This document shows positions 56,673 to 64,000 of a stretch of 64,000 nt of DNA, piece after piece (the first letter of the stretch is position 1; every line of letters starts with the position of its first letter). A program made the position numbers and the translations under genes. This DNA is from Phytopseudomonas argentinensis. Lineage in GTDB: Bacteria; Pseudomonadota; Gammaproteobacteria; Pseudomonadales; Pseudomonadaceae. The stretch is from contig NZ_FORC01000005.1 of the NCBI RefSeq assembly GCF_900113905.1, positions 140,198 through 204,197 on the forward strand. The letters are read 5' to 3'. The notes beneath the pieces are model-generated. The model worked only from the letters and a program-made list of their open reading frames with translations, was not told the DNA's origin and made no database searches.

Positions 56673-57538
56673 AAGGCATCATCCTCGCCGGTGGCTCCGG
56701 CACCCGGCTGCACCCGATCACCCTGGGCCTGTCCAAGCAACTGCTGCCGATCTACGACAAGCCGATGATCTACTACCCGCTGTCGGTGCTGATGCTCGCC
56801 GGCATCCGCGAGATCCTGGTGATTTCCACGCCCCACGACCTGCCGCAGTTCCAGAAGCTGCTCGGTGATGGCAGCCAATTCGGCCTGCAACTGAGCTATG
56901 CCGAACAGCCCGAGCCGGATGGCCTGGCCTGCGCTTTCATCATCGGCGAGCAATTTATCGGCGATGACTCGGTGTGCCTGATCCTCGGTGACAACATCTT
57001 CCACGGTCAGCATTTCACCGAGAAGCTGCTGCGTGCAGCCGCCGCGGACAAGGGCGCCACGGTGTTCGGTTACTGGGTTCGCGACCCCGAGCGCTTTGGC
57101 GTGGTGGAGTTTGACGCCCAGGGCCAGGCGATTTCCATCGAGGAAAAACCGACGCAGCCGCGCTCCAGTTATGCCGTTACCGGCTTGTACTTCTACGACA
57201 ACGACGTGATCGAGATCGCCAAGGCGGTCAAACCTTCCAAGCGCGGCGAGCTGGAAATCACCGACGTCAACAACGCCTACCTGCAGCGTGGCGACCTGCG
57301 CGTCGAGCGCTTCGGCCGTGGCTTCGCCTGGCTCGACACCGGCACCCACGACAGCCTGCTGGAAGCCTCGCAGTACGTGCAAACCATCGAGCACCGCCAG
57401 GGCCTGAAGGTCGCCTGCCTGGAAGAGATCGCCTACGATCAGGGCTGGATCGACCGCGAATGCCTGCTGCGCCAGGCCAAGGCGTTCGGCAAGACCGGCT
57501 ATGGCCAGTACCTGTTCAGCCTCGCCGAGGACAACTGA
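56669..57538 (+). CDS. rmlA: Glucose-1-phosphate thymidylyltransferase
   Basis: RmlA makes dTDP-glucose from glucose-1-phosphate and dTTP and is the feedback-controlled first enzyme of the pathway. The 289-residue protein has the nucleotidyltransferase signature GIILAGGSGTRLHPIT, LGDNIFHG, EEKPTQPRSSYAVTGLYFYD and WLDTGTHDSL. The ATG at 56669 overlaps the rmlB stop (ATGA); the frame is open upstream without conservation. Confidence 0.97.
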   Translation: MKGIILAGGSGTRLHPITLGLSKQLLPIYDKPMIYYPLSVLMLAGIREILVISTPHDLPQFQKLLGDGSQFGLQLSYAEQPEPDGLACAFIIGEQFIGDDSVCLILGDNIFHGQHFTEKLLRAAAADKGATVFGYWVRDPERFGVVEFDAQGQAISIEEKPTQPRSSYAVTGLYFYDNDVIEIAKAVKPSKRGELEITDVNNAYLQRGDLRVERFGRGFAWLDTGTHDSLLEASQYVQTIEHRQGLKVACLEEIAYDQGWIDRECLLRQAKAFGKTGYGQYLFSLAEDN

Positions 57539-58083
57539 TGCACATCATCCAAACCGCTATCCCCGATGTACTCATCCTCGAACCCAAGGTGTTCGGTGAT
57601 GAGCGCGGCTTCTTTTTCGAAAGCTTCAACGCCCGCGCCTTCAGCGAAGCCACCGGCCTGAACCCGGAATTCGTCCAGGACAACCACTCGCGCTCGCAAC
57701 GCGGCGTGCTACGCGGCCTGCACTATCAGGTGCAGCAGGCCCAGGGCAAGCTGGTGCGGGTCACCGCCGGCGAGGTGTATGACGTCGCCGTGGATCTACG
57801 CCGCCAGTCACCGACCTTTGGCCAGTGGGTCGGCACCCACCTCAGCGCCGACAACAAGCGCCAGATGTGGGTGCCGGAGGGCTTCGCCCACGGCTTCGTG
57901 GTGCTCAGCGAATTCGCCGAGTTCCTGTACAAGACCACCGACTACTACGCGCCGGCCCATGAGCGTTGCATCCGCTGGGACGACCCCAAGCTGGCCATCG
58001 ACTGGCCACTGCAGGAAGCGCCCAGGCTATCGGCCAAGGATCAGCAGGGCCTGAGCTTCGACGAGGCGGAGGTCTTTCCATGA
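57538..58083 (+). CDS. rmlC: dTDP-4-dehydrorhamnose 3,5-epimerase
   Basis: RmlC epimerises the 4-keto sugar at C3 and C5. The 181-residue cupin protein has DERGFFFESFN, the catalytic QRGVLRGLHYQ His region, KLVRVTAGEVYDVAVDLR and WVPEGFAHGF. The ATG at 57538 shares one base with the rmlA stop (TGATG), and the end overlaps rmlD by 4 bp. Confidence 0.97.
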   Translation: MHIIQTAIPDVLILEPKVFGDERGFFFESFNARAFSEATGLNPEFVQDNHSRSQRGVLRGLHYQVQQAQGKLVRVTAGEVYDVAVDLRRQSPTFGQWVGTHLSADNKRQMWVPEGFAHGFVVLSEFAEFLYKTTDYYAPAHERCIRWDDPKLAIDWPLQEAPRLSAKDQQGLSFDEAEVFP

Positions 58084-58949
58084 GGATCCTGCTGCTCGGT
58101 CAGCACGGTCAGGTCAGCCGTGAGTTGCAGTTGTTGCTCGGCAGCCGCCATGAGTTGATCGTGCTCGGTCGCGAACAGCTCGATCTTGCCGACACCGAGC
58201 GCCTGCGTGAAGCCATTCGCCGACTGCAGCCGGAGCTGATCATCAACGCCGCCGCGCACACCGCGGTCGATGCCGCCGAGAGCGAGCCGGAGGCCGCCTT
58301 TGCGATCAATGCCCTGGCGCCCGGCGTACTCGCCGAAGAGGCCGCAGCGCTCGACGTGCCGTTGATCCACTATTCCACCGATTACGTCTTCGACGGCAGC
58401 AAGCCGACCGCTTATGACGAAGACGACGTTCCCAACCCGCTAGGCGTCTATGGGCGCAGCAAGCTGGCCGGTGAACAGGCGATCACCGCGGTGGGCGGCA
58501 AGCACCTGATCCTGCGCACCAGCTGGGTGTACTCGCTGCACGGGCGCAATTTCCTGCTGACCATGCAGCGCCTGTTGCAGGAACGCGAGCAGCTCAAGGT
58601 GGTGGCCGACCAGATCGGCGCACCGACCTGGGCCGGCAGCATCGCCGCCGCGACCGTGCAGTTGATCGAACGCTGGCAGAATCAGCAAACCGCAGCCTGG
58701 GGCATCTACCACTTCACGGCACATGGCGAGACCTCCTGGTTCGGCTTTACCGAAGCCATCGCCGCGCAGTTGCTGGCGCAAGGCAAGTCCGTCGCCGCGC
58801 TGACGCCCATCGCCACCACCGAGTACCCGACGCCCGCCAGGCGCCCGCTCAACTCGCGCCTGGACTGTACGCGCCTGGAACGTGACTGGGGCGTACGCTT
58901 GCCGGACTGGCACGACGGCCTGTTGCAGTGCCTGAACAGCCCACGTTGA
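58080..58949 (+). CDS. rmlD: dTDP-4-dehydrorhamnose reductase
   Basis: RmlD performs the final NAD(P)H reduction to dTDP-L-rhamnose. The 289-residue protein has the nucleotide motif GQHGQVSREL (family GxxGQLG with Val in place of Leu), HYSTDYVFDG, the YGRSKLAGE catalytic Tyr/Lys pair and the C-terminal RRPLNSRLDC. It is last in the operon here, whereas in P. aeruginosa rmlD follows rmlB. Confidence 0.96.
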   Translation: MRILLLGQHGQVSRELQLLLGSRHELIVLGREQLDLADTERLREAIRRLQPELIINAAAHTAVDAAESEPEAAFAINALAPGVLAEEAAALDVPLIHYSTDYVFDGSKPTAYDEDDVPNPLGVYGRSKLAGEQAITAVGGKHLILRTSWVYSLHGRNFLLTMQRLLQEREQLKVVADQIGAPTWAGSIAAATVQLIERWQNQQTAAWGIYHFTAHGETSWFGFTEAIAAQLLAQGKSVAALTPIATTEYPTPARRPLNSRLDCTRLERDWGVRLPDWHDGLLQCLNSPR

Positions 58950-59062
58950 ACCCAGCCCGCCCGGCTTGAGCACGGCGACCCAGCTGTCGCAGCGCCCGCC
59001 GCGGGCTACCGGGCCGAAAGCTAATGCGGTCATAATGCCCCGGTCTATCCGGCGCCGACTTC

Positions 59063-60880
59063 ATGAACTCGATCCCCAACAGCATTCCCAAACGCCCTCG
59101 CTGGCGCAGCCTGGCCCTGCTGGCCTTGTTGCTGGCGCCGCTGCTATGGCCCCTGCATTACGTCGCCGAACGCTATTACCGCACCGAGCTGACCGAACAG
59201 AACCGCCAGACCCTCGACCTGTACGTCGCCAACCTGCTGGGTACCCTGCGCCGCTATGAAGTGCTCCCGCCGATTCTCGGCGATCTGCCTGGCCTGCGTA
59301 CCGTGCTGGCCACGCCCGGCGACGAAACGGCGCAGGCGGCGGCCAACCAGCTGCTCAAGCGCGTACGCCAGCAGACCGGTGCCGACGTCATCTACCTGAT
59401 GAACCCCAGAGGCGAAACCCTGGCCGCCTCCAACTGGGACCAGCAGGACACCTTCGTGCGCGGCAACTTCGCCTTCCGGCCGTATTTCCAGGAAGCCCTG
59501 GCCGGCCGCCTGGGACGCTTCTTCGGCCTCGGTACCACCTCCGGCAAGCGCGGCTACTATTTTGCCTCGGCGGTCTATGACGGCAACCAGAAGATCGGCG
59601 TGATGGTCATCAAGGTCGACCTCGACCACACCGAGAGCCTGTGGGGCAATACCCCGGAACAGCTGCTGGTGACCGACGGCAACGGCGTGGTGATCCTGAC
59701 TTCGCGCCCCGACTGGCGGTTTCACGCCAGCCGCCCGCTGGACAAGGCCGAACGCGCCTCCATCGCCGCCATCCAGCCGTACCCGACCCAGGCACCGCCG
59801 CCCCTGCAGCTCGATCCCGAAGTCTGGCTGACCCAAAGCCGGGTGCTCGACGAAACCGGCTGGAGCGTGAGCATTCTTGCCCCGCGGGCGGTGCTCGACC
59901 GTTCGGTGCGCACCGTGGTGGCCATCGGCGGTGGCGCGCTGCTGGTGCTGATTCTACTGCTCGGTCTGCTGATGCAACGCCGCCGCCACTACCTCGATCG
60001 GATCGCCCTCAGCACCCGTGCTCGCCAGGAACTGGAGCAGCGCGTACAGGAACGTACCCAGGACCTGGAGCGCCTCAACAGTCGCCTCAAGCAGGAAGTG
60101 CTGGAGCGCGAGCAGGCCCAGCAGGAGCTGGTACAGGCCCAGGACGAACTGGTCCAGGCCAGCAAGCTCACCGCCCTGGGCACCATGAGTGCGAGCATCA
60201 GCCACGAACTCAACCAGCCACTTGCGGCGATACGCAGCTACGCGGAAAACGCCGGCGTGTTGCTCGACCACGGGCGCACCGAAGACGCCCGCGGCAACCT
60301 CAAGCTGATCAGCCAGCTCACCGAACGCATGGCCTCGATCATCGCCCACCTGCGCGCCTTTGCCCGCCGCGACCGCCACGCGCCGGAAAGCGTGGCCCTG
60401 CAACCGGCCATCGACGACGCTCTGGCGCTGCTGGCCAAGCGCCGGCGGGCCATGGATGTGGAGCTGATCCGCGACCTGCCCGATGCCACACTGTGGGTGC
60501 AGGCTGGCGAGACGCGCCTGCGCCAGGTGCTCAGCAATCTGCTGGCCAACGCCCTCGATGCCCTGGCCGAACGCCCGCAACCGCGGCGCATCTGGATCAG
60601 CACCGAGCTGCAGGATGACGTGCTCGAACTGCACCTGCGCGACAATGGCCCGGGTTTCTCGCAAAGCGCCCTGGCCCACGCCCGCGAACCCTTCTTCACC
60701 ACCAAGACCAGCGCCCAGGGCCTCGGCCTGGGCCTGGCGATCTGCGACACCCTGATGCGCGCCCTGGGCGGTGAATTGCTGTTCGCCAACCACCCTAAAG
60801 GCGGCGCGCACCTGATCCTGCGCCTGCGCACCGCCGAAAACGGCGTGAATATCCAGCCGCCCGAGGACTTCACCCTATGA
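59063..60880 (+). CDS. dctB: C4-dicarboxylate sensor kinase DctB
   Basis: DctB senses succinate, fumarate and malate in the periplasm and phosphorylates DctD. The 605-residue protein has two transmembrane helices (about 15-33 and 289-310) around a double-PAS/Cache-type sensor, a coiled-coil linker (about 322-370), HisKA with H381 (SASISHELNQPLAAIRSY), and an ATPase domain (NLLANALDAL, GLGLGLAICDTL). It overlaps dctD by 4 bp. Gene order rml - dctBD - dctPQ is that of P. aeruginosa. Confidence 0.94.
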   Translation: MNSIPNSIPKRPRWRSLALLALLLAPLLWPLHYVAERYYRTELTEQNRQTLDLYVANLLGTLRRYEVLPPILGDLPGLRTVLATPGDETAQAAANQLLKRVRQQTGADVIYLMNPRGETLAASNWDQQDTFVRGNFAFRPYFQEALAGRLGRFFGLGTTSGKRGYYFASAVYDGNQKIGVMVIKVDLDHTESLWGNTPEQLLVTDGNGVVILTSRPDWRFHASRPLDKAERASIAAIQPYPTQAPPPLQLDPEVWLTQSRVLDETGWSVSILAPRAVLDRSVRTVVAIGGGALLVLILLLGLLMQRRRHYLDRIALSTRARQELEQRVQERTQDLERLNSRLKQEVLEREQAQQELVQAQDELVQASKLTALGTMSASISHELNQPLAAIRSYAENAGVLLDHGRTEDARGNLKLISQLTERMASIIAHLRAFARRDRHAPESVALQPAIDDALALLAKRRRAMDVELIRDLPDATLWVQAGETRLRQVLSNLLANALDALAERPQPRRIWISTELQDDVLELHLRDNGPGFSQSALAHAREPFFTTKTSAQGLGLGLAICDTLMRALGGELLFANHPKGGAHLILRLRTAENGVNIQPPEDFTL

Positions 60881-62262
60881 GCACCATCGACGCGCAAACC
60901 CAGGTTCTGCTGATCGACGACGACCCGCACCTGCGCCAGGCCCTCAGCCAGACCCTGGATCTGGCCGGCCTCAAAGTCGCTACCCTGGCCGATGCCAAGG
61001 GCCTGGCCGAACGCATCGAGCGCGACTGGCCGGGCGTGGTGGTCAGCGATATCCGCATGCCCGGCGTCGATGGCCTGGAGCTGCTCAAGCAGTTGCACGA
61101 ACAGGATCCCGACCTGCCGGTACTGCTGATCACCGGCCATGGCGACGTGCCCCTGGCCGTGCAGGCCATGCGCGCGGGGGCCTACGATTTCCTGGAGAAA
61201 CCCTTCGCCAGCGAAGACCTGCTCGAGAGCGTGCGCCGCGCCCTGGCATTGCGCCGCCTGGTACTGGACAACCGCAGCCTGCGCCTGGCCCTGGCCGACC
61301 GCCAGCAACTGTCCGGCCGGCTGATCGGCCAGTCGTCGGCCATCCAGCGCTTGCGTGAACAGATCGGCTCCCTGGCCGGGATCAGCACCGATGTGCTGAT
61401 CCTCGGTGAAACCGGTGCCGGCAAGGAAGTCGTGGCCCGTGCCCTGCACGACCTGTCGAGCCGCCGCGACGGGCCCTTCGTGGCGATCAACGCCGGCGCC
61501 CTCGCCGAGTCCGTGGTGGAAAGCGAACTGTTCGGCCACGAGCCAGGCGCCTTTACCGGCGCGCAGAAACGCCGTATCGGCAAGTTCGAGTTCGCCAACG
61601 GTGGCACCCTGTTTCTCGACGAGATCGAGAGCATGAGCCTGGATGTGCAGGTCAAGCTGCTGCGCCTGTTGCAGGAGCGGGTGGTCGAACGCCTCGGCGG
61701 CAACCAGCTGATCCCGCTGGATATCCGCGTAATCGCCGCCACCAAGGAAGACCTGCGCAGCGCCGCCGACCAGGGCCGCTTCCGCGCCGACCTGTATTAC
61801 CGTCTCAACGTCGCGCCGCTGCGCATCCCGCCCCTGCGCGAACGTGGCGAGGACATCCTGGTGCTGTTCCAGCATTTCGCCAACACCGCCAGCGCCCGCC
61901 ACGGCCTGCCCCAGCGCGAGCTGCAACCGGGCCAGCGCGCCATGCTCCTGCGCCATCCCTGGCCGGGCAACGTGCGCGAGCTGCAGAACGCTGGCGAACG
62001 CTTCGCCCTCGGGCTGGACCTGGGCCTGGAGCTGAACGTCGACAGCCCGCTGCACAACGCCCCGCTGTCCGGCAGCCTCAGCGAGCAGGTCGAGGCCTTC
62101 GAGCGCGCCCTGATCGCGGCCGAGCTGACCCGCAACCACAACTCCCTGCGCAGCCTGGCCGAAGCCCTGGGTGTGCCGCGCAAGACCCTGCACGACAAGT
62201 TGCGCAAGCACGGGCTGAACTTCGCCGATGCTGGCGGAAGCTCGCCAGACGACATCGAGTAA
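60877..62262 (+). CDS. dctD: Sigma-54-dependent response regulator DctD
   Basis: DctD activates the sigma-54 promoter of the dicarboxylate transporter genes. In 461 residues it has a receiver domain (D58 in VVSDIRMPG), an AAA+ domain with Walker A GETGAGKE (about 177-184) and the sigma-54 contact loop GAFTGAQ (G224 onward), and a C-terminal Fis-type helix-turn-helix (LRSLAEALGVPRKTLHDKLRKHG). A matching -24/-12 promoter lies 161 bp downstream, in front of dctP. Confidence 0.95.
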   Translation: MSTIDAQTQVLLIDDDPHLRQALSQTLDLAGLKVATLADAKGLAERIERDWPGVVVSDIRMPGVDGLELLKQLHEQDPDLPVLLITGHGDVPLAVQAMRAGAYDFLEKPFASEDLLESVRRALALRRLVLDNRSLRLALADRQQLSGRLIGQSSAIQRLREQIGSLAGISTDVLILGETGAGKEVVARALHDLSSRRDGPFVAINAGALAESVVESELFGHEPGAFTGAQKRRIGKFEFANGGTLFLDEIESMSLDVQVKLLRLLQERVVERLGGNQLIPLDIRVIAATKEDLRSAADQGRFRADLYYRLNVAPLRIPPLRERGEDILVLFQHFANTASARHGLPQRELQPGQRAMLLRHPWPGNVRELQNAGERFALGLDLGLELNVDSPLHNAPLSGSLSEQVEAFERALIAAELTRNHNSLRSLAEALGVPRKTLHDKLRKHGLNFADAGGSSPDDIE

Positions 62263-62376
62263 ATAAGCGGATTCCTGCCGACTTCGGCAGCCGCTTTCAG
62301 CGTTCGCCCGTAATGCTGCCAGCCGCAAGGGCTGGCCGGCTCTTTCGATACAATCATCCATCCCGTACACCATGGG

Positions 62377-62397
62377 GCTTTGCACCGCACGCAAAGC
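62377..62397. promoter_or_regulatory. Inverted repeat upstream of the sigma-54 promoter, possible DctD site
   Basis: GCTTTGC-N7-GCAAAGC is a perfect 7-bp inverted repeat ending 25 bp before the -24 element. Position and symmetry suit an enhancer-binding protein; assignment to DctD is inference. It is rather close to the promoter for a classical enhancer. Confidence 0.45.
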
Positions 62398-62422
62398 TGC
62401 CATGCCAATTCCTCACACAGCC

Positions 62423-62438
62423 TGGCACAACGCTTGCT
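62423..62438 (+). promoter_or_regulatory. Sigma-54 promoter of dctPQ(M)
   Basis: TGGCAC-N5-TTGCT has GG and GC separated by exactly ten bases, the canonical -24/-12 arrangement. Transcription should start near 62450. It fits activation by DctD. Confidence 0.9.
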
Positions 62439-62590
62439 CTGCTGCTCATCAGCGAAAAACAAGTACAAGTCCAGGCCCAATCGCTGCCAACCGATCCTGC
62501 CGCTCAAGCGGCAATCCTCGACTTGCTCTTGTTCGCTCGTTTTGCGCCTCGGCGCCCAGCACGATATCCAACAACAAGAGGAAGCATCGC

Positions 62591-63586
62591 ATGTTCAAAT
62601 TCACTGCCAAGGCACTGGCTTGCGCCCTGTCGCTGAGCATCGCCGGGATGGCCCAGGCCGCCGAGCCTATCACCATCAAATTCGCCCACGTGGTTGCCGA
62701 GCACACCCCCAAAGGTCAAGGCGCACTGCTGTTCAAGAAGCTCGTCGACGAGCGCATGGACGGCAAGGTGACCGTGCAGGTCTACCCGAACTCCTCGCTG
62801 TTCGGCGATGGCAAGGAAATGGAAGCGCTGCTGCTCGGTGACGTACAGATCATCGCGCCGTCGCTGGCCAAGTTCGAGCATTACACCAAGCAGATCCAGA
62901 TCTTCGACCTGCCCTTCCTGTTCGATGACATCAACGCCGTCGACCGCTTCCAGCAAAGCCCTGAAGGCAAGGCCCTGCTGACCAGCATGGAAAGCAAAGG
63001 CATCACCGGCCTGGGTTACTGGCACAACGGCATGAAGCAGCTGTCGGCCAACAAGAAGCTGGTCGAGCCGAAAGATGCCCGCGGCCTGAAATTCCGCGTA
63101 CAGGCTTCCGCCGTACTCGACGAGCAGTTCAAGGCCCTGCGCGCCGCGCCGCGCAAGATGAGCTTCGCCGAGGTCTACCAAGGCCTGCAGACCGGCGTGG
63201 TAAACGGTGCCGAGAACCCCTACTCGAACATCTACAGCCAGAAGATGCACGAAGTGCAGAAGTTCATCACCGAGACCGACCACGGCGTGCTGGACTACAT
63301 GGTGATCACCAACACCAAGTTCTGGGAAGGTCTGCCGGAAGACATCCGCAGCGAACTGACCGCGATCCTCGCCGAAGTCACCGTCGAGGTGAACAAGCAG
63401 GCCGAAGCACTGAACCAGAAAGACAAGCAGCGCATTCTCGATGCCGGCACCACCGAGATCGTCACCCTGACGCCGGAGCAGCGTGAAGAGTGGCGCGAAG
63501 CCATGCGCCCGGTGTGGAAGAAGTTCGAAGGCGAGATCGGTGCCGACCTGATCAAGGCTGCCGAAGCCGCCAACCAGGCCAACTGA
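62591..63586 (+). CDS. dctP: TRAP transporter substrate-binding protein DctP
   Basis: DctP binds C4-dicarboxylates in the periplasm and delivers them to the DctQM membrane subunits. The 331-residue protein has a signal peptide cleaved near AQAAEP (about residue 23), then IKFAHVVAEHTPKGQGA, the VYPNSSLFGDGKEMEALLLGDVQ segment, the conserved LKFRVQASAVLDEQFKALRA with substrate-binding Arg, and YQGLQTGVVNGAENPYSNIY. Length equals the P. aeruginosa protein. The frame extends upstream through the promoter; the ATG at 62591 starts the signal peptide. Confidence 0.96.
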   Translation: MFKFTAKALACALSLSIAGMAQAAEPITIKFAHVVAEHTPKGQGALLFKKLVDERMDGKVTVQVYPNSSLFGDGKEMEALLLGDVQIIAPSLAKFEHYTKQIQIFDLPFLFDDINAVDRFQQSPEGKALLTSMESKGITGLGYWHNGMKQLSANKKLVEPKDARGLKFRVQASAVLDEQFKALRAAPRKMSFAEVYQGLQTGVVNGAENPYSNIYSQKMHEVQKFITETDHGVLDYMVITNTKFWEGLPEDIRSELTAILAEVTVEVNKQAEALNQKDKQRILDAGTTEIVTLTPEQREEWREAMRPVWKKFEGEIGADLIKAAEAANQAN

Positions 63587-63752
63587 GGCCGCCCGGCTCC
63601 ATACGCTGGGGCCATCCGGCGGCGACTCCTGAAAGGGGTTGCCGCCCGCTATACCGACATTGACACCTACTGGCTGCAGCCTCGCTGCCGAGCCCCGGGT
63701 GCCGCTGTCTCTCATGTCGCCTCGCGACCGCTCTCATACACGGAGATAACCC

Positions 63753-64000
63753 ATGCACGCTGTCGCTCGTGTCTGGAACCAAGCCGAAGAGGTGATGGTG
63801 GCATTCCTGCTTGCAGGCATGACCCTGGTCACCTTCTCGTACGTGGTGTTCAACAACCTCTACGGTGTTTTCTACAGCCTGGGCGATGCCCTGCCGTTCG
63901 CCAACGATGCGATGTTCGCCATCGGTGACGGCATCCTCTACATCGCCCAGGAAATGACCTGGAGCGTGGCCCTGACCAAGGCCATGTTCGGCTGGCTGAT
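63753..64000 (+). CDS. dctQ: TRAP transporter small membrane subunit DctQ (partial)
   Basis: The first 82 codons of a membrane protein are present before the window ends. Translation begins MHAVARVWNQAEEVMVAFLLAGM, with a hydrophobic first helix and the conserved N-terminal pattern of DctQ; a GGAG ribosome binding site is seven bases before the ATG. It follows dctP by 166 bp, in which no other gene is seen. dctM is expected beyond the window. Confidence 0.92.
   Translation, partial: MHAVARVWNQAEEVMVAFLLAGMTLVTFSYVVFNNLYGVFYSLGDALPFANDAMFAIGDGILYIAQEMTWSVALTKAMFGWL

Larger units (their letters stand above)
62263..62590 (+). promoter_or_regulatory. 328-bp dctD-dctP intergenic control region
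   Basis: No gene is seen. From 5' to 3' it holds a bulged hairpin at 62265-62296 (possible dctBD terminator), an inverted repeat at 62377-62397, a sigma-54 promoter at 62423-62438, and a leader of about 140 bases before dctP. Confidence 0.7.

Noticed and set aside
62265..62296. Classical intrinsic terminator after dctD
   Set aside because: The hairpin has an internal bulge and only a short TTT-containing tail, so I did not list it as a separate terminator.
60238..62403. Long minus-strand open frame opposite dctB and dctD
   Set aside because: Shadow of two conserved genes; composition typical of antisense GC-rich frames.

Overview
The window is high-GC, gene-dense gammaproteobacterial chromosome and almost certainly comes from Pseudomonas (sensu lato). 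Three stretches keep gene orders I know from P. aeruginosa: (i) chemoreceptor tail - dsbD - aroQ - accB - accC - DUF4272 - prmA - DUF3426 - dusB - fis - purH - purD - retS; (ii) pckA - hslO - PAP2 - hslR - EAL - rimB - rimK - ldcA - envZ/amgS - ompR/amgR - tex - thioesterase - gshA; (iii) rml sugar genes followed by dctB - dctD - dctP - dctQ. Start-codon usage, REP-type repeats and 4-bp ATGA overlaps also fit. The species cannot be named from the sequence alone.

Layout. 1-15.6 kb: housekeeping and envelope redox genes, acetyl-CoA carboxylase, late purine synthesis, and the hybrid sensor RetS. 15.7-19.9 kb: a LysR regulator, an ATP/ADP-translocase-like carrier and an unusual RecQ-family helicase. 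20-34.3 kb: gluconeogenesis (PckA), redox and heat-shock factors (Hsp33, Hsp15), the RimABK ribosome-modification system, peptidoglycan recycling, the AmgRS envelope-stress pair, Tex and glutathione synthesis. 34.4-54.1 kb: a catabolic block for lignin-derived aromatics. It takes ferulate/coumarate through ech, fcs and vdh to vanillate or 4-hydroxybenzoate, and through vanAB and pobA to protocatechuate. It carries its own porin, two aromatic-acid carriers and three regulators (MarR-type FerR, GntR-type VanR, AraC-type PobR). The ring-cleavage pca genes are not in the window, but a PcaR-like operator is. 54.2-64 kb: DUF411 and zinc-peptidase genes, dTDP-L-rhamnose synthesis in the order rmlBACD, and the C4-dicarboxylate TRAP system under a sigma-54 promoter, cut off by the window end.

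Regulatory sites read directly from sequence make the aromatic block coherent: a 23-bp palindrome covering the -35 of ech, two ATTGGATCCAAT-type VanR operators between the divergent transporter and vanA, and a GTTCGATTATCGAAC box upstream of the OprD-type porin. The least expected element is at about 43.2-43.3 kb, between ech and the carrier gene: four consecutive short hairpins each presenting GGA in the loop, followed by a strong intrinsic terminator. This is the architecture of the RsmX/Y/Z small RNAs that titrate RsmA/CsrA. The same window encodes RetS, which controls the Gac pathway driving such RNAs.

Repeats include several REP-type palindromes, a 141-bp element with perfect 17-bp terminal inverted repeats, and a 136-bp imperfect palindrome between convergent genes. 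No tRNA, rRNA, CRISPR array, prophage or intact insertion sequence was seen.
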